Part shown: piece by piece, positions 1 through 7,559 of the stretch | Layout of the letters: each line of letters begins with the position of its first letter | How positions within the stretch are numbered: the stretch's first letter is position 1 | NCBI GenBank assembly: GCA_964360335.1 | Contig: CAYHVH010000001.1 | Location: forward strand, 70,859-134,858 | DNA from: CAYHVH01 sp964360335 | GTDB lineage: Bacteria; Patescibacteriota; Doudnabacteria; UBA920; 2-01-FULL-46-14 | Length of the DNA: 64,000 bases | Reading direction: 5' to 3' | Translations under genes and position numbers: made by a program | The notes under the pieces: model-generated | What the model saw: the letters and a program-made list of their open reading frames with translations, nothing else | The model's database searches: none | Told to the model about the DNA's origin: nothing

Positions 1-837
1 GACCAAATCCGAATGAGCCAGTATTCGGCCGCCAACATCAAGTTTGTGGGCTCGCACGCCGGGGTGTCCATCGGCGAGGACGGGCCGTCGCAGATGGGCC
101 TCGAGGATTTGGCAATGTTTCGCAGTATTTTAGGAAGCGTGGTTTTGTATCCTTCGGATGCGGTTTCAACCGATAAGCTTGTGGAAGCGGCAGCTAAGCA
201 CAAAGGCATTGTCTATATCAGAACAACGCGAATGGAAACCCCGGTGCTTTATTCCCCGGGGCAGGAGTTCAAAATCGGCGGGAGTAAAGTTTTGCGCCAT
301 AGCCGGAAAGACGTGGCGACAGTGCTGGCGGCCGGGATAACATTGCATGAAGCGTTGGCCGCTTATGAAGAACTCAAGAAGCAAGGGGTTTTGATTCGGG
401 TGATTGACTTGTACAGCATCAAACCGATTGATAAAAAGACATTGACGCAGGCTGCCAAAGAAACGGGAGCGATAATCACGGTCGAGGACCATTATCCCGA
501 GGGCGGGATTGGGGAAGCGATTAGAAGCGCTCTTTCTGACCTCCCTCCCCAAAGCATGGGGAGGGATAAAGGGAGAGGTTTTCCGCCAGCCCGCCCCGCT
601 TCGCTTGGCGAGGCCGGGGAGGCGGATCCGCCTTGGGCAGAGAAACTCCCTGGTAAAACCGACCTCTCTCCTTCTCTCCCCATCACCTGGGGAGAGGGTA
701 GGATTATCTCTTTAGCGGTGCGCAAAATGCCGCGAAGCGGCAAACCGCAGGAGCTTTTGGATTATGAAGAGATATCGCGCGATGCTATTATTAAGGAAGT
801 AAAGAGAATTGTTTCTAAATCGTCACCTCGAATTTAA
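1..837 (+). CDS. tkt: Transketolase, C-terminal part (5' truncated by window edge)
   Basis: The reading frame is open from base 1 (DQIRMSQYSAANIKFVGSH), so the gene starts outside the window. The visible part is the pyrimidine-binding middle domain (VGSHAGVSIGEDGPSQMGLED) followed by the C-terminal transketolase domain, ending in LAVRKMPRSGKPQELLDY. The enzyme moves two-carbon ketol units between sugar phosphates in the non-oxidative pentose phosphate pathway. Fructose-bisphosphatase, an aldolase-like protein, transaldolase and a sugar-phosphate isomerase follow on the same strand, so this is a sugar-phosphate interconversion module. About 54 extra residues between SALSD and IISLAVRK are coded by a repeat (see 539-705) and are not part of the family fold. 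Confidence 0.95.
   Translation, partial: DQIRMSQYSAANIKFVGSHAGVSIGEDGPSQMGLEDLAMFRSILGSVVLYPSDAVSTDKLVEAAAKHKGIVYIRTTRMETPVLYSPGQEFKIGGSKVLRHSRKDVATVLAAGITLHEALAAYEELKKQGVLIRVIDLYSIKPIDKKTLTQAAKETGAIITVEDHYPEGGIGEAIRSALSDLPPQSMGRDKGRGFPPARPASLGEAGEADPPWAEKLPGKTDLSPSLPITWGEGRIISLAVRKMPRSGKPQELLDYEEISRDAIIKEVKRIVSKSSPRI
539..705. repeat. Double palindromic repeat inserted in frame in tkt
   Basis: Two copies of the dispersed palindrome (539-581 and 661-702, each CCTCCCC or CTCTCCCC facing GGGGAGGG or GGGGAGAG) flank a GC-rich inverted segment (ccgccccgcttcg...aggcggatccgcc). The block is in frame and adds LPPQSMGRDKGRG and LSPSLPITWGEGR to transketolase near its C-terminal end. The same palindrome recurs in tal, pgi, ychF, uvrC, topA, capA and upstream of dnaJ. 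Confidence 0.85.
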
Positions 838-844
838 TTCGGGA

Positions 845-892
845 ACCAGGATTAAAACTTCTGGATTCCCCGATTAAATCGGGGAATGACAA
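845..892. repeat. Intergenic palindrome
   Basis: Contains ATTCCCCGATT followed by AATCGGGGAAT, a perfect inverted repeat, then GACAAAG directly upstream of the glpX start. Related copies (core of GCATT-AATGC type with GGAATGACA) lie at 1852-1893 and about 30749-30778. There is no T-run, so I read it as a dispersed repeat and not a terminator. Confidence 0.6.
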
Positions 893-895
893 AGA

Positions 896-1846
896 ATGCA
901 AATGGATCGAAATTTGGCTTTAGAATTTGTGCGCGTCACCGAAGCGGCGGCAATTGCCGCCTCCTCCTGGATTGGCCGCGGCGACAAAAACGCCGCTGAT
1001 CAGGCCGCGGTTGACGAGATGCGCGCGCGGTTCAACCAGATTGATTTTGCCGGTACGATCGTTATCGGCGAGGGAGCCAAGGACGAAGCTCCGGAGCTTT
1101 ACACCGGCGAGAAAGTCGGCACCGGCAAAGGCCCGGAAATGGATCTGGCCGTTGATCCTCTGGAAGCCACGGACAGTGTGGCCCACGGCCGCTACAACGC
1201 GATTTCCGTGATTGTCGCCGGGCCCAAAGGGTCACTCCTTTCTGCGCCGGATACTTATATGAATAAACTGGCCGTAGGCAAAGCCGCTGCTAAAGTCGTG
1301 GATTTGGATTTTCCCGTAAAACAGAATATTGAGCGCGTGGCCAAGTCCTTGGGCAAAGACATTGGGGAAATTACGGTCGTGGTTTTGGACCGCGAGCGGC
1401 ATGAGGGGTTGATCAAGGAAATTCGCGCTGCCGGCGCGCGGGTGCGCACCATCACTGACGGCGACGTGGCGGGCGCTATCGCTCCGTGCCTGCCCGAGTC
1501 GGGGATCGATATGCTTTTGGGAATTGGCGCCTCGACAGAAGCAGTGCTCGCCGCCGCGGCCATGAAAATCCTGGGCGGCGAGCTTTTCTGCCGGTTTGCG
1601 CCTAAGAATGAGAAAGATCAGAAAGCAATTTTGGAGGCCGGGATCAAAGATCTAAATAAAGTCTACTCTGCTGAGGACTTGGCAAAGGGCAAGCAGTTAA
1701 CCTTTACTGCCACGGGCGTGATTGACGGGCCGCTTTTAGAGGGAGTGCGGTTTGCGAAGCACCGCATCATCACCCATTCGGTCGTGATGCGCGGGTCGTC
1801 TGGTACAATACGGTACATCACCACTCATCATCATACTACTAAGTAA
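896..1846 (+). CDS. glpX: Class II fructose-1,6-bisphosphatase (GlpX)
   Basis: The 316-aa protein matches the GlpX family over its whole length: N-terminal ALEFVRVTEAAAIAAS, the metal-site segments IGEGAKDEAPELYTGE and DLAVDPLEATDS (usually VDPLEGT), and GIGASTEAVLAAAAMK. It hydrolyses fructose-1,6-bisphosphate to fructose-6-phosphate in gluconeogenesis and feeds the transketolase/transaldolase steps coded beside it. ATG at 896 or the second Met at 902 could be the start; neither has a clear Shine-Dalgarno because a palindromic repeat ends just upstream. Length is normal for the family. Confidence 0.95.
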   Translation: MQMDRNLALEFVRVTEAAAIAASSWIGRGDKNAADQAAVDEMRARFNQIDFAGTIVIGEGAKDEAPELYTGEKVGTGKGPEMDLAVDPLEATDSVAHGRYNAISVIVAGPKGSLLSAPDTYMNKLAVGKAAAKVVDLDFPVKQNIERVAKSLGKDIGEITVVVLDRERHEGLIKEIRAAGARVRTITDGDVAGAIAPCLPESGIDMLLGIGASTEAVLAAAAMKILGGELFCRFAPKNEKDQKAILEAGIKDLNKVYSAEDLAKGKQLTFTATGVIDGPLLEGVRFAKHRIITHSVVMRGSSGTIRYITTHHHTTK

Positions 1847-1851
1847 TTGTC

Positions 1852-1893
1852 ATTCCGGCCAAAGTTTACCCCGCACTTGATGCGGAATGACAG
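1852..1893. repeat. Intergenic palindrome
   Basis: GTCATTCCGgccaaagtttaccccgcacttgatgCGGAATGAC: an inverted repeat of the same style as 845-892, just after the glpX stop. The following stretch (1906-1928) has a second small AT palindrome, TAATTACGTAATTA. No T-run on either strand. Confidence 0.55.
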
Positions 1894-1936
1894 GCAGGTA
1901 CAAGTAAGTATTAATTACGTAATTAAATAAGTATTT

Positions 1937-2851
1937 ATGAAAAACTTAGGCTATAGTAAACCGCTTTTCATCCTTGCTTTTGATCACCGCTCGTCCTTTT
2001 TTAAGATGTTCGGCTACAAAGAGCCGCTGACCGCGGAGCAGGCTAGAGAAATTAGCGAGGCTAAGTGGCTGGTCTATGAGGGGTTTAAACAGGCCGTGGC
2101 CAAAGACTTTCCGCCGAAAGAAAACGCGGGAGTGTTGGTGGATGAACAGTTTGGGAAAAAGGTACACCGTGAGGCTCAACCCGCCGGTTATTTGACGCTT
2201 TTGACTCAAGAGAAAAGCGGGCAAGATGAGTTTGACTTTGAGTATGGCGAACAGTTTGCCGAGCATATTGAAAATCTTAAACCCAGATTTGCCAAGGTCC
2301 TGATTCGCTACAACCCGGAAAGTGATAAAGAGATGAATTTAAGGCAGCGAGAAAGGCTTAAGATTTTGAGTGGCTGGTGCCATGAGAAAGGTTACAAGTT
2401 TTTGATAGAGCCACTCATTCCGGCGACAGAGCAACAGCTTGCCGGGGTCGGAGGGGACCAGGCGCGTTATGATAACGAACTAAGGCCCGGGCTAATGGTC
2501 AAAATGATAGCCGAGCTGCAGGCAGGTGGAGTGGAGCCGGATATCTGGAAGATTGAAGGCCTTGAGGATCCGAAACATTACGAAGAGGTGGTGCGCCAAG
2601 CCCGGACCGGCGGCCGGGGAGGAGTCTCGGCCGTGGTTTTGGGTCGCGGCGCGGATGCCGCGCAGGTGGAGAAATGGCTCAAGGCCGGAGCGAAAGTGAA
2701 AGGGATTATCGGGTTTGCCATCGGCCGGACGATTTTCTGGGAACCACTCTTGTCGTGGAAAGAGGGGAAGACGAGTCGAGAGGAAACCGTCAGGAAGATC
2801 GCGGAGAATTATAAACATTTTTACAAGGTGTTTGTTAGTAGCACAAAATAG
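1937..2851 (+). CDS. DUF2090 aldolase-like TIM-barrel protein
   Basis: The 304-aa product begins PLFILAFDHRSSFFKMFG, the signature of the DUF2090 family, which also forms the C-terminal domain of some IolC proteins and is related to class I aldolases. Conserved segments include KVLIRYNPES, KFLIEPLIP, DIWKIEGLED and IGFAIGRTIFWEPL, consistent with a beta/alpha barrel; the Lys of WKIEG is a Schiff-base candidate. It lies between fructose-bisphosphatase and transaldolase, and no classical fructose-bisphosphate aldolase is seen in the window. I infer that it may supply that step, but this is context only. Confidence 0.75.
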   Translation: MKNLGYSKPLFILAFDHRSSFFKMFGYKEPLTAEQAREISEAKWLVYEGFKQAVAKDFPPKENAGVLVDEQFGKKVHREAQPAGYLTLLTQEKSGQDEFDFEYGEQFAEHIENLKPRFAKVLIRYNPESDKEMNLRQRERLKILSGWCHEKGYKFLIEPLIPATEQQLAGVGGDQARYDNELRPGLMVKMIAELQAGGVEPDIWKIEGLEDPKHYEEVVRQARTGGRGGVSAVVLGRGADAAQVEKWLKAGAKVKGIIGFAIGRTIFWEPLLSWKEGKTSREETVRKIAENYKHFYKVFVSSTK

Positions 2852-3488
2852 TCTGAACCAGAAGTTGATAGAGAATATTCACAAGTGTTTGCGTACGGTG
2901 GTTTCCCAATTTTATTACCGTCCATTTTTGTTTTTTAACGAAATCGGTTTTCATACTTACTGCTACGCAGTTTTCTATCGCAACCCCGTTTTCGCTAAAC
3001 TTTTTACAACCCGTGACGGCAAAAACACCAACCTTATCCACCCTGAGTACGGTTCAATAAAAACTAAAATCGGCGGGAAGGGCAGGGCTTGGTATGATTT
3101 AGTTATCCTTAATCCCCGGTTCGTACAAGACAACGATCTTGAAAGAGTCGCCAACAATTATGGAACAGCGACGAGTTATAAACCGGATGACCTAATGGCG
3201 GTTCTAGAATTTAAGTACCTTAGATCTTCTTCTAAAGAATACGTTAGGCAACTGCAAAAAGATTATCATTCCTTATCTAACGCTGTTGAAGCACTGAACA
3301 AATATATGATTGTTTTTGCCGATGTTAAAAGTCCTTTTGATTATTTTTCGGGTATGCAGTGGGACGACCACACAAAACTCGTTTATACGGTTGTTGATTT
3401 TAGTCAAATTGGACGAAAGCAGATCAAAGTGCTTATTAAGCCTGATAATTTCTTAAAATTACCGGGACAGTGGCTGGCGACGGTCTAA
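2832..3488 (+). CDS. PD-(D/E)XK nuclease-like hypothetical protein
   Basis: I do not recognise a named family. With a TTG start at 2832 (preceded by acaAGGtg and overlapping the previous gene) the product is about 218 aa. It carries an N-terminal acidic residue (FFNEIGFH, E37), then AWYDLVIL (D89) and AVLEFKYL (E126-x-K128). This E...D...ExK spacing is that of restriction-endonuclease-like nucleases. The gene is visibly more AT-rich than the sugar-metabolism genes on both sides and breaks their run, so it is probably an acquired gene. The start codon is uncertain; ATG at 2715 would overlap the previous gene extensively and is unlikely. Confidence 0.6.
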   Translation: MLVAQNSLNQKLIENIHKCLRTVVSQFYYRPFLFFNEIGFHTYCYAVFYRNPVFAKLFTTRDGKNTNLIHPEYGSIKTKIGGKGRAWYDLVILNPRFVQDNDLERVANNYGTATSYKPDDLMAVLEFKYLRSSSKEYVRQLQKDYHSLSNAVEALNKYMIVFADVKSPFDYFSGMQWDDHTKLVYTVVDFSQIGRKQIKVLIKPDNFLKLPGQWLATV

Positions 3489-3497
3489 AAATGCCAT

Positions 3498-4394
3498 ATG
3501 AGGCCCTCAAATTTAAAAACCCGCATCTTTCTTGACTCTGGGGATCCGAACGAAACGCGTGAAGTCATAAAGTTTCTCGGGTTTTTGGACGGTCAGACGA
3601 CTAATCCCAGCTTAATTGCCAAGAACCCGGAAACGACCGGCAAGAAATTTTCCCAAAAAGAGATTTTGGAATTTTATAAAAAAGTCGTGGTTGAGGTTTC
3701 CGCTCTGATCCCCGCCGGTTCCGTATCAGTTGAGGTTTACGCTGACCCTTCGACAAGCTCAGGGGATATGTTAGAACAAGGTCGAGATTTTTTTTCTTGG
3801 ATTCCAAACGCACACATCAAATTTCCGACAACCAAAGAGGGCCTGAAGGCCGCTGAAATTGCCGTTAAAGAAGGCATGCGCGTCAATTTGACTTTGTGCT
3901 TTTCCCAGGAGCAGGCGGCGGCCGTGTACGCGGCAACGAGGGGAGCAAAAAAAGGGCAGGTCTTTGTTTCGCCGTTTGTCGGGCGGCTGGATGATCGGGG
4001 GGAGAACGGGATGCAGCTCGTTGAGAATATTATCAAAATGTATCGGGCGGGAGACGGGCATGTGGAGGTGCTGACCGCGAGCGTACGGAATCTCAATCAT
4101 TTGCAGTACGCAATTCAGCTCGGTTCCGACATCCTGACCGCGCTGTTGAAGGTTTTGAAGGAGTGGGCCGACTCCAATTTCCCTCCCCAGGCGTGGAGAG
4201 CCCCCTTCTCTATCCCTCCCCAGGCGAGGGGAGGGATTAAGGGAGAGGTCGAAACGGCAAAGGAGTTGAAGCCAATACCCTACCGCGAGGTTTCTCTTGA
4301 CAATCCCTGGCAGGACTACGACATTCGTCATGAGCTGACCGACGTCGGCATTGAAAAGTTTGCCGCGGATTGGAACGCGCTTATCAAGCCATAA
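3498..4394 (+). CDS. tal: Transaldolase
   Basis: The 298-aa protein has the transaldolase landmarks: LDGQTTNPSL near the N-terminus, VSVEVYAD, the Schiff-base lysine in HIKFPTT, VNLTLCFSQEQA and VSPFVGRLDDRG. It transfers the dihydroxyacetone unit between fructose-6-phosphate and erythrose-4-phosphate or glyceraldehyde-3-phosphate. Two repeat-coded segments interrupt it in frame: PSTSSGDMLEQ (3745-3766, the CTTCGACAAGCTCAGG repeat) and a longer palindrome at 4179-4254 giving FPPQAWR and [14 protein letters not shown]. The first sits straight after the VEVYAD strand, the second in a C-terminal loop. Confidence 0.93.
   Translation: MRPSNLKTRIFLDSGDPNETREVIKFLGFLDGQTTNPSLIAKNPETTGKKFSQKEILEFYKKVVVEVSALIPAGSVSVEVYADPSTSSGDMLEQGRDFFSWIPNAHIKFPTTKEGLKAAEIAVKEGMRVNLTLCFSQEQAAAVYAATRGAKKGQVFVSPFVGRLDDRGENGMQLVENIIKMYRAGDGHVEVLTASVRNLNHLQYAIQLGSDILTALLKVLKEWADSNFPPQAWRAPFSIPPQARGGIKGEVETAKELKPIPYREVSLDNPWQDYDIRHELTDVGIEKFAADWNALIKP
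3745..3766. repeat. CTTCGACAAGCTCAGG-type repeat inside tal
   Basis: The bases CCTTCGACAAGCTCAGG are translated in frame as PSTSSG. An interrupted copy of the same motif sits in the loop of the terminator at 20496-20569. Confidence 0.7.
4179..4254. repeat. Palindromic repeat inserted in frame in tal
   Basis: One and a half copies: CCCTCCCCAGGCG-tgg and then the full palindrome CCCTCCCC-AGGCGAG-GGGAGGG-ATTAAGGGAGAGGTC, translated [14 protein letters not shown]. Only one of its three forward frames yields this peptide; a second hits TAA inside GATTAAGG. Confidence 0.85.
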
Positions 4395-4424
4395 AATAAT
4401 ATTCTTCGAACGGTATTTAACAAT

Positions 4425-5483
4425 ATGATGCGCGACGCGATTCTCAGTTTTCCGAAGCAGTTCCGGTTCGTCCCGAAGGTGGAAAACGGGCCGGTGAAAA
4501 AATACAAAAAATACATTGTCGCCGGCATGGGCGGTTCGCACCTCGCCGCGGATATTTTGAAGACTTTAAAACCGGAATTGGATATCATCGTACATAGTGA
4601 TTACGGATTGCCGGCTTTTCTCGACCCCTCCCGGCCTTCGGCCACCCTCCCCTCGTCAGGAGAGGGGGGAAGTAAGGAAAAACGTCTGGAGAGGCGAATT
4701 TCGCAAACTTTGCTCATCGCGAGTTCCTATTCGGGTAATACTGAAGAGACACTGGATGCATTTGAACAAGCAAGAAGTAAAGGAATCGCAGTGGCGGCGA
4801 TTGCGGTTGGCGGCAAGCTTCTGGAACTGGCCAAGCAGTATCAAACTCCTTATGTTCAGATGCCGGATACGGGGATTCAGCCCCGTTCGGCCCTGGGCTT
4901 CAATTTGCGAGCGCTTCTGAAAATCATGAAGCAAGGCGAGCTCCTCAGGCAGAGCCGGGAGCTGGCTAAAAGTTTGCAGCCTAAGAATATCGAGGAAAAA
5001 GGCCGAGCGCTCGCGCAAAAGCTAAAGAGTCGGATGCCGGTAATTTACGCGTCGCAAAAAAACTATTCGCTCGCCTATAACTGGAAAATCAAATTTAACG
5101 AGACGGGCAAAATCCCGACCTTTTACAATATTTTTCCGGAACTGAATCACAACGAGATGTCCGGATTTTCCGCCGCAGGCGGACCCGCCTCTGGCGGGGA
5201 CGCACCCGATCCTAAAAGTTTGTCAGAAAAATTTTATTTTCTCTTTTTGCATGACAGCAGCGATCACCCGCAAATCCAAAAGCGAATGGACGCAACCGCG
5301 AAACTTTATCGGGAGCGCGGTTTGCCAGTGGAAATTTTACCGATTCAGGGGGAGAACGCCATGCACAAAATCTTCTCCTCACTGGTCCTTGCCGACTGGG
5401 CGGCACTTTACACGGCCGAGGGATATGGGTTTGAGGCCGAACGGGTGCCGATGGTGGAGGAGTTCAAGAAACTGATTAAGTGA
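4425..5483 (+). CDS. Bifunctional phosphoglucose/phosphomannose isomerase
   Basis: This 352-aa SIS-domain protein matches the PGI/PMI family: YIVAGMGGSHLAADIL, the phosphate loop SSYSGNTEETLDA (about residue 100), PRSALGFNL, KIKFNETGKIPTF and the catalytic PELNHNEMSGF. It interconverts fructose-6-phosphate with glucose- or mannose-6-phosphate and connects the pentose-phosphate genes here with the phosphomannomutase at 31.1 kb. Two repeat-coded inserts are present in frame: DPSRPSATLPSSGEGGSK (4622-4690) between the first strands, and SAAGGPASGGDAPDPKS (5167-5213) just after the active-site PELNHNEMSGF. Both are absent from ordinary family members as I know them. Confidence 0.9.
   Translation: MMRDAILSFPKQFRFVPKVENGPVKKYKKYIVAGMGGSHLAADILKTLKPELDIIVHSDYGLPAFLDPSRPSATLPSSGEGGSKEKRLERRISQTLLIASSYSGNTEETLDAFEQARSKGIAVAAIAVGGKLLELAKQYQTPYVQMPDTGIQPRSALGFNLRALLKIMKQGELLRQSRELAKSLQPKNIEEKGRALAQKLKSRMPVIYASQKNYSLAYNWKIKFNETGKIPTFYNIFPELNHNEMSGFSAAGGPASGGDAPDPKSLSEKFYFLFLHDSSDHPQIQKRMDATAKLYRERGLPVEILPIQGENAMHKIFSSLVLADWAALYTAEGYGFEAERVPMVEEFKKLIK
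4622..4690. repeat. Palindromic repeat inserted in frame in pgi
   Basis: GGCCTTCGGCC followed by ACCCTCCCCTCGTCAGGAGAGGGG. The module GGCCTYCGGCCACCCTCCC is shared with the copy upstream of dnaJ (50783-50846). Confidence 0.8.
5167..5213. repeat. GC-rich inverted repeat inserted in frame in pgi
   Basis: CCGCCGCAGGCGGA followed by CCCGCCTCTGGCGGG: two adjacent small hairpins that code for a Gly/Ala/Pro-rich loop straight after the active-site PELNHNE segment. Confidence 0.7.
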
Positions 5484-5494
5484 CGGAAGTGCAT

Positions 5495-7174
5495 ATGAAA
5501 AAGTTTAACCTTGTCGTGTTCGGAACCTTGGTTGTCGTCGGGGCAATTTGGATAACGCTCAATTATTTACCCCAGCTCGTCGGTTTCATCAAGGGCATTC
5601 GGCCGGTCATCACCCCACCGCCGCGGGATATCAGCCGCCCCGGGGTCAATGATACTGACTTGCCTTTGAACCTGCCGGATAATTTCGGTATCTCGATTTT
5701 CGCTTCGGGAGTTGAGGGCGCGCGCGTCTTGACCTGGGACCCAATGGGGCGGCTGCTGGTTTCCCTGACGAGCGAAGGCCGGGTGGTCGCTTTGCCGGAC
5801 GAAAACGTTGACCATAAAGCCGATAAGGTGCTGGTGGTTACGGAGGGACTCAATCGGCCGCATGGCTTGGCCATGGACTGCGAGGGTAATGCGGCGGTCC
5901 AACAATGTAAGCTCTACATCGGCGAAACGAATCAAGTCAGTGTTTTTGATTATAACCAGAGCGAAGCTCGCGTCACTAATAAAAGAAAGTTAGTCGATTT
6001 GCCCTCCGGGGGAGGACATTTCACGAGAACTATTGCCTTTGGCCCGGACCAGAGGCTGTATGTGTCCATCGGCTCGTCCTGCAATGTCTGCAACGAATCA
6101 GACGACCGCCGGGCCAAGATTTTCTCGATGAACAAGGACAGCAGCGATTTCCGCGAGTATGCGCGTGGGCTGCGAAACGCCGTATTTTTCACGTGGAGCT
6201 ATGTGGACGGACGGATGTGGGCCACGGAAATGGGCCGTGATCATTTGGGCGACGACTTGCCGCCGGATGAAATCAACCTTATCCGGGAAGGAGGGAATTA
6301 CGGCTGGCCGACTTGCTACGGCAAAAACATTCACGATACCGATTTTGATAAAAATACCTACATTCGCAATCCTTGTGAGGAGCCGACGGAAACCGGCAGC
6401 CATGTTGATCTTCCCGCGCACTCCGCGCCTTTGGGGCTGGCTTTTGTTCCGGAAGAGGGCTGGCCCGAGGAGTATTGGTACGATTTGATTGTCGCTTACC
6501 ACGGTTCGTGGAATAGAAGCGAGCCCACGGGCTACAAACTGGTGCGCGTCAAACTCGATGCCCAAGGAAATTACGAAGGGACGGAGGACTTCATTACCGG
6601 TTGGCTGGAAGGGGGTACAGCGCTGGGGCGGCCGGTGGACGTACTCATCCAGCCGGGGGGCGTGATGTATGTTTCGGACGACAAAGCCGGGGTAGTTTAT
6701 CGCGTGACCTATGGGCATGATATTAGTACTCAAAGCTTCGAAGACTGCCTGGCCGCCGGCTACCCGGTAATGGAATCGTATCCGCGCCAGTGTCGGCTGC
6801 CTAGTGGAAAAACTCTAGTCGAGGACATCGGTAACGAGCTCGAGAAACAGGATTTGATTCGGATTAGCACCCCGCGGCCGAATCAAGAAGTCAAGAGCCC
6901 GCTTCTGATCGAGGGAGAAGCGCGCGGCACTTGGTTTTTCGAGGCGTCTTTTCCCGTGAGGCTTCTGGATGAAGAAGGAAAGGAGATTGCGATTGGGATC
7001 GCCCAAGCGCAAGGGGAGTGGATGACCGAAGAGTTTGTGCCGTTTGCGTTGAGTTTGAATTTTTCTAAGCCGGGAACCGCGAAAGGGACGTTGGTTTTGG
7101 AGAAAGATAATCCCTCTGGTCTCCCGGCAAATGCCGATGAATTACGGATTCCCGTGCGGTTCCAACCCCAATGA
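5495..7174 (+). CDS. Membrane-anchored PQQ-type glucose/sorbosone dehydrogenase-like beta-propeller
   Basis: An N-terminal signal anchor (NLVVFGTLVVVGAIWITL) is followed by a six-bladed propeller of the GSDH/Asd type: GVEGARVLTWDPMGRLLVS, LNRPHGLAMD, TRTIAFGPDQRLYVSIGSSCNVC, GLRNAVFF, PDEINLIREGGNYGWPTCYG, LGLAFVPEEGWPEEY and VAYHGSWNRSEPTGYKL. A short cysteine-containing module follows (FEDCLAAGYPVMESYPRQC), then a C-terminal Gmad2-like Ig domain (IRISTPRPNQEVKSPLLI). It should act outside the membrane; whether it binds PQQ and which sugar it oxidises cannot be read. I chose ATG 5495 (GGAAG five bases upstream) over GTG 5480, which overlaps the previous stop. Confidence 0.85.
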   Translation: MKKFNLVVFGTLVVVGAIWITLNYLPQLVGFIKGIRPVITPPPRDISRPGVNDTDLPLNLPDNFGISIFASGVEGARVLTWDPMGRLLVSLTSEGRVVALPDENVDHKADKVLVVTEGLNRPHGLAMDCEGNAAVQQCKLYIGETNQVSVFDYNQSEARVTNKRKLVDLPSGGGHFTRTIAFGPDQRLYVSIGSSCNVCNESDDRRAKIFSMNKDSSDFREYARGLRNAVFFTWSYVDGRMWATEMGRDHLGDDLPPDEINLIREGGNYGWPTCYGKNIHDTDFDKNTYIRNPCEEPTETGSHVDLPAHSAPLGLAFVPEEGWPEEYWYDLIVAYHGSWNRSEPTGYKLVRVKLDAQGNYEGTEDFITGWLEGGTALGRPVDVLIQPGGVMYVSDDKAGVVYRVTYGHDISTQSFEDCLAAGYPVMESYPRQCRLPSGKTLVEDIGNELEKQDLIRISTPRPNQEVKSPLLIEGEARGTWFFEASFPVRLLDEEGKEIAIGIAQAQGEWMTEEFVPFALSLNFSKPGTAKGTLVLEKDNPSGLPANADELRIPVRFQPQ

Positions 7175-7443
7175 AAAGGTTCATTTATATAATCGCTTTT
7201 ACGTTTTTGGGGATTCTCGTGCAGTTTATGCTGCACGCCATCCTGGAGATTTGGTATCTGCAATATCTCTTGGCGGATTTTCCAAAGTTTGGCTTCGGGC
7301 TTTCCTGGCAGCAGTGGTTTATCATTCATCACTTGAGCGCAATTGTTCTGTTCTTTGCCGGTCTGCTGTTCGGTTTTTGGCAGGGCATGTATTGGTGGGA
7401 ACAAATTTACGTACGGCACCGTTACAGTAAAAAATCTTCTTGA
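7171..7443 (+). CDS. Small two-TM membrane protein
   Basis: The 90-aa product starts in an ATGA overlap with the preceding propeller gene, so it is translationally coupled to it. It has two hydrophobic segments (FIYIIAFTFLGILVQFML and FIIHHLSAIVLFFAGLLFGF), a Trp/Tyr-rich interface and a basic C-terminus RHRYSKKSS. I do not recognise a family; a role with the exported dehydrogenase-like protein is inferred from the overlap only. Confidence 0.75.
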   Translation: MKRFIYIIAFTFLGILVQFMLHAILEIWYLQYLLADFPKFGFGLSWQQWFIIHHLSAIVLFFAGLLFGFWQGMYWWEQIYVRHRYSKKSS

Positions 7444-7453
7444 AGGAGGGTAC

Positions 7454-7481
7454 TTGACAAACTTCCGGGGGCGGGTAAGAT
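7454..7481 (+). promoter_or_regulatory. Promoter of rpoBC
   Basis: TTGACA (7454-7459), 16-nt spacer, TAAGAT (7476-7481), about 70 nt before the rpoB start. The predicted leader holds the hairpin at 7526-7552. Confidence 0.75.
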
Positions 7482-7525
7482 AGGAGTATGGACAATAGGG
7501 GAATATGGTAGAGCCATTAATTTGG

Positions 7526-7552
7526 CCCTCTTTGCTTTTGTAGCAAAGGAGG
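7526..7552 (+). promoter_or_regulatory. rpoB leader hairpin covering the Shine-Dalgarno
   Basis: CTTTGC (7530-7535) pairs with GCAAAG (7543-7548) around a 7-nt loop, and the helix can extend through CCC-T against the SD AAAGGAGG (7545-7552) with one mismatch. The ribosome site of rpoB is therefore partly hidden in the folded leader. Confidence 0.5.
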
Positions 7553-7559
7553 TATTTTT

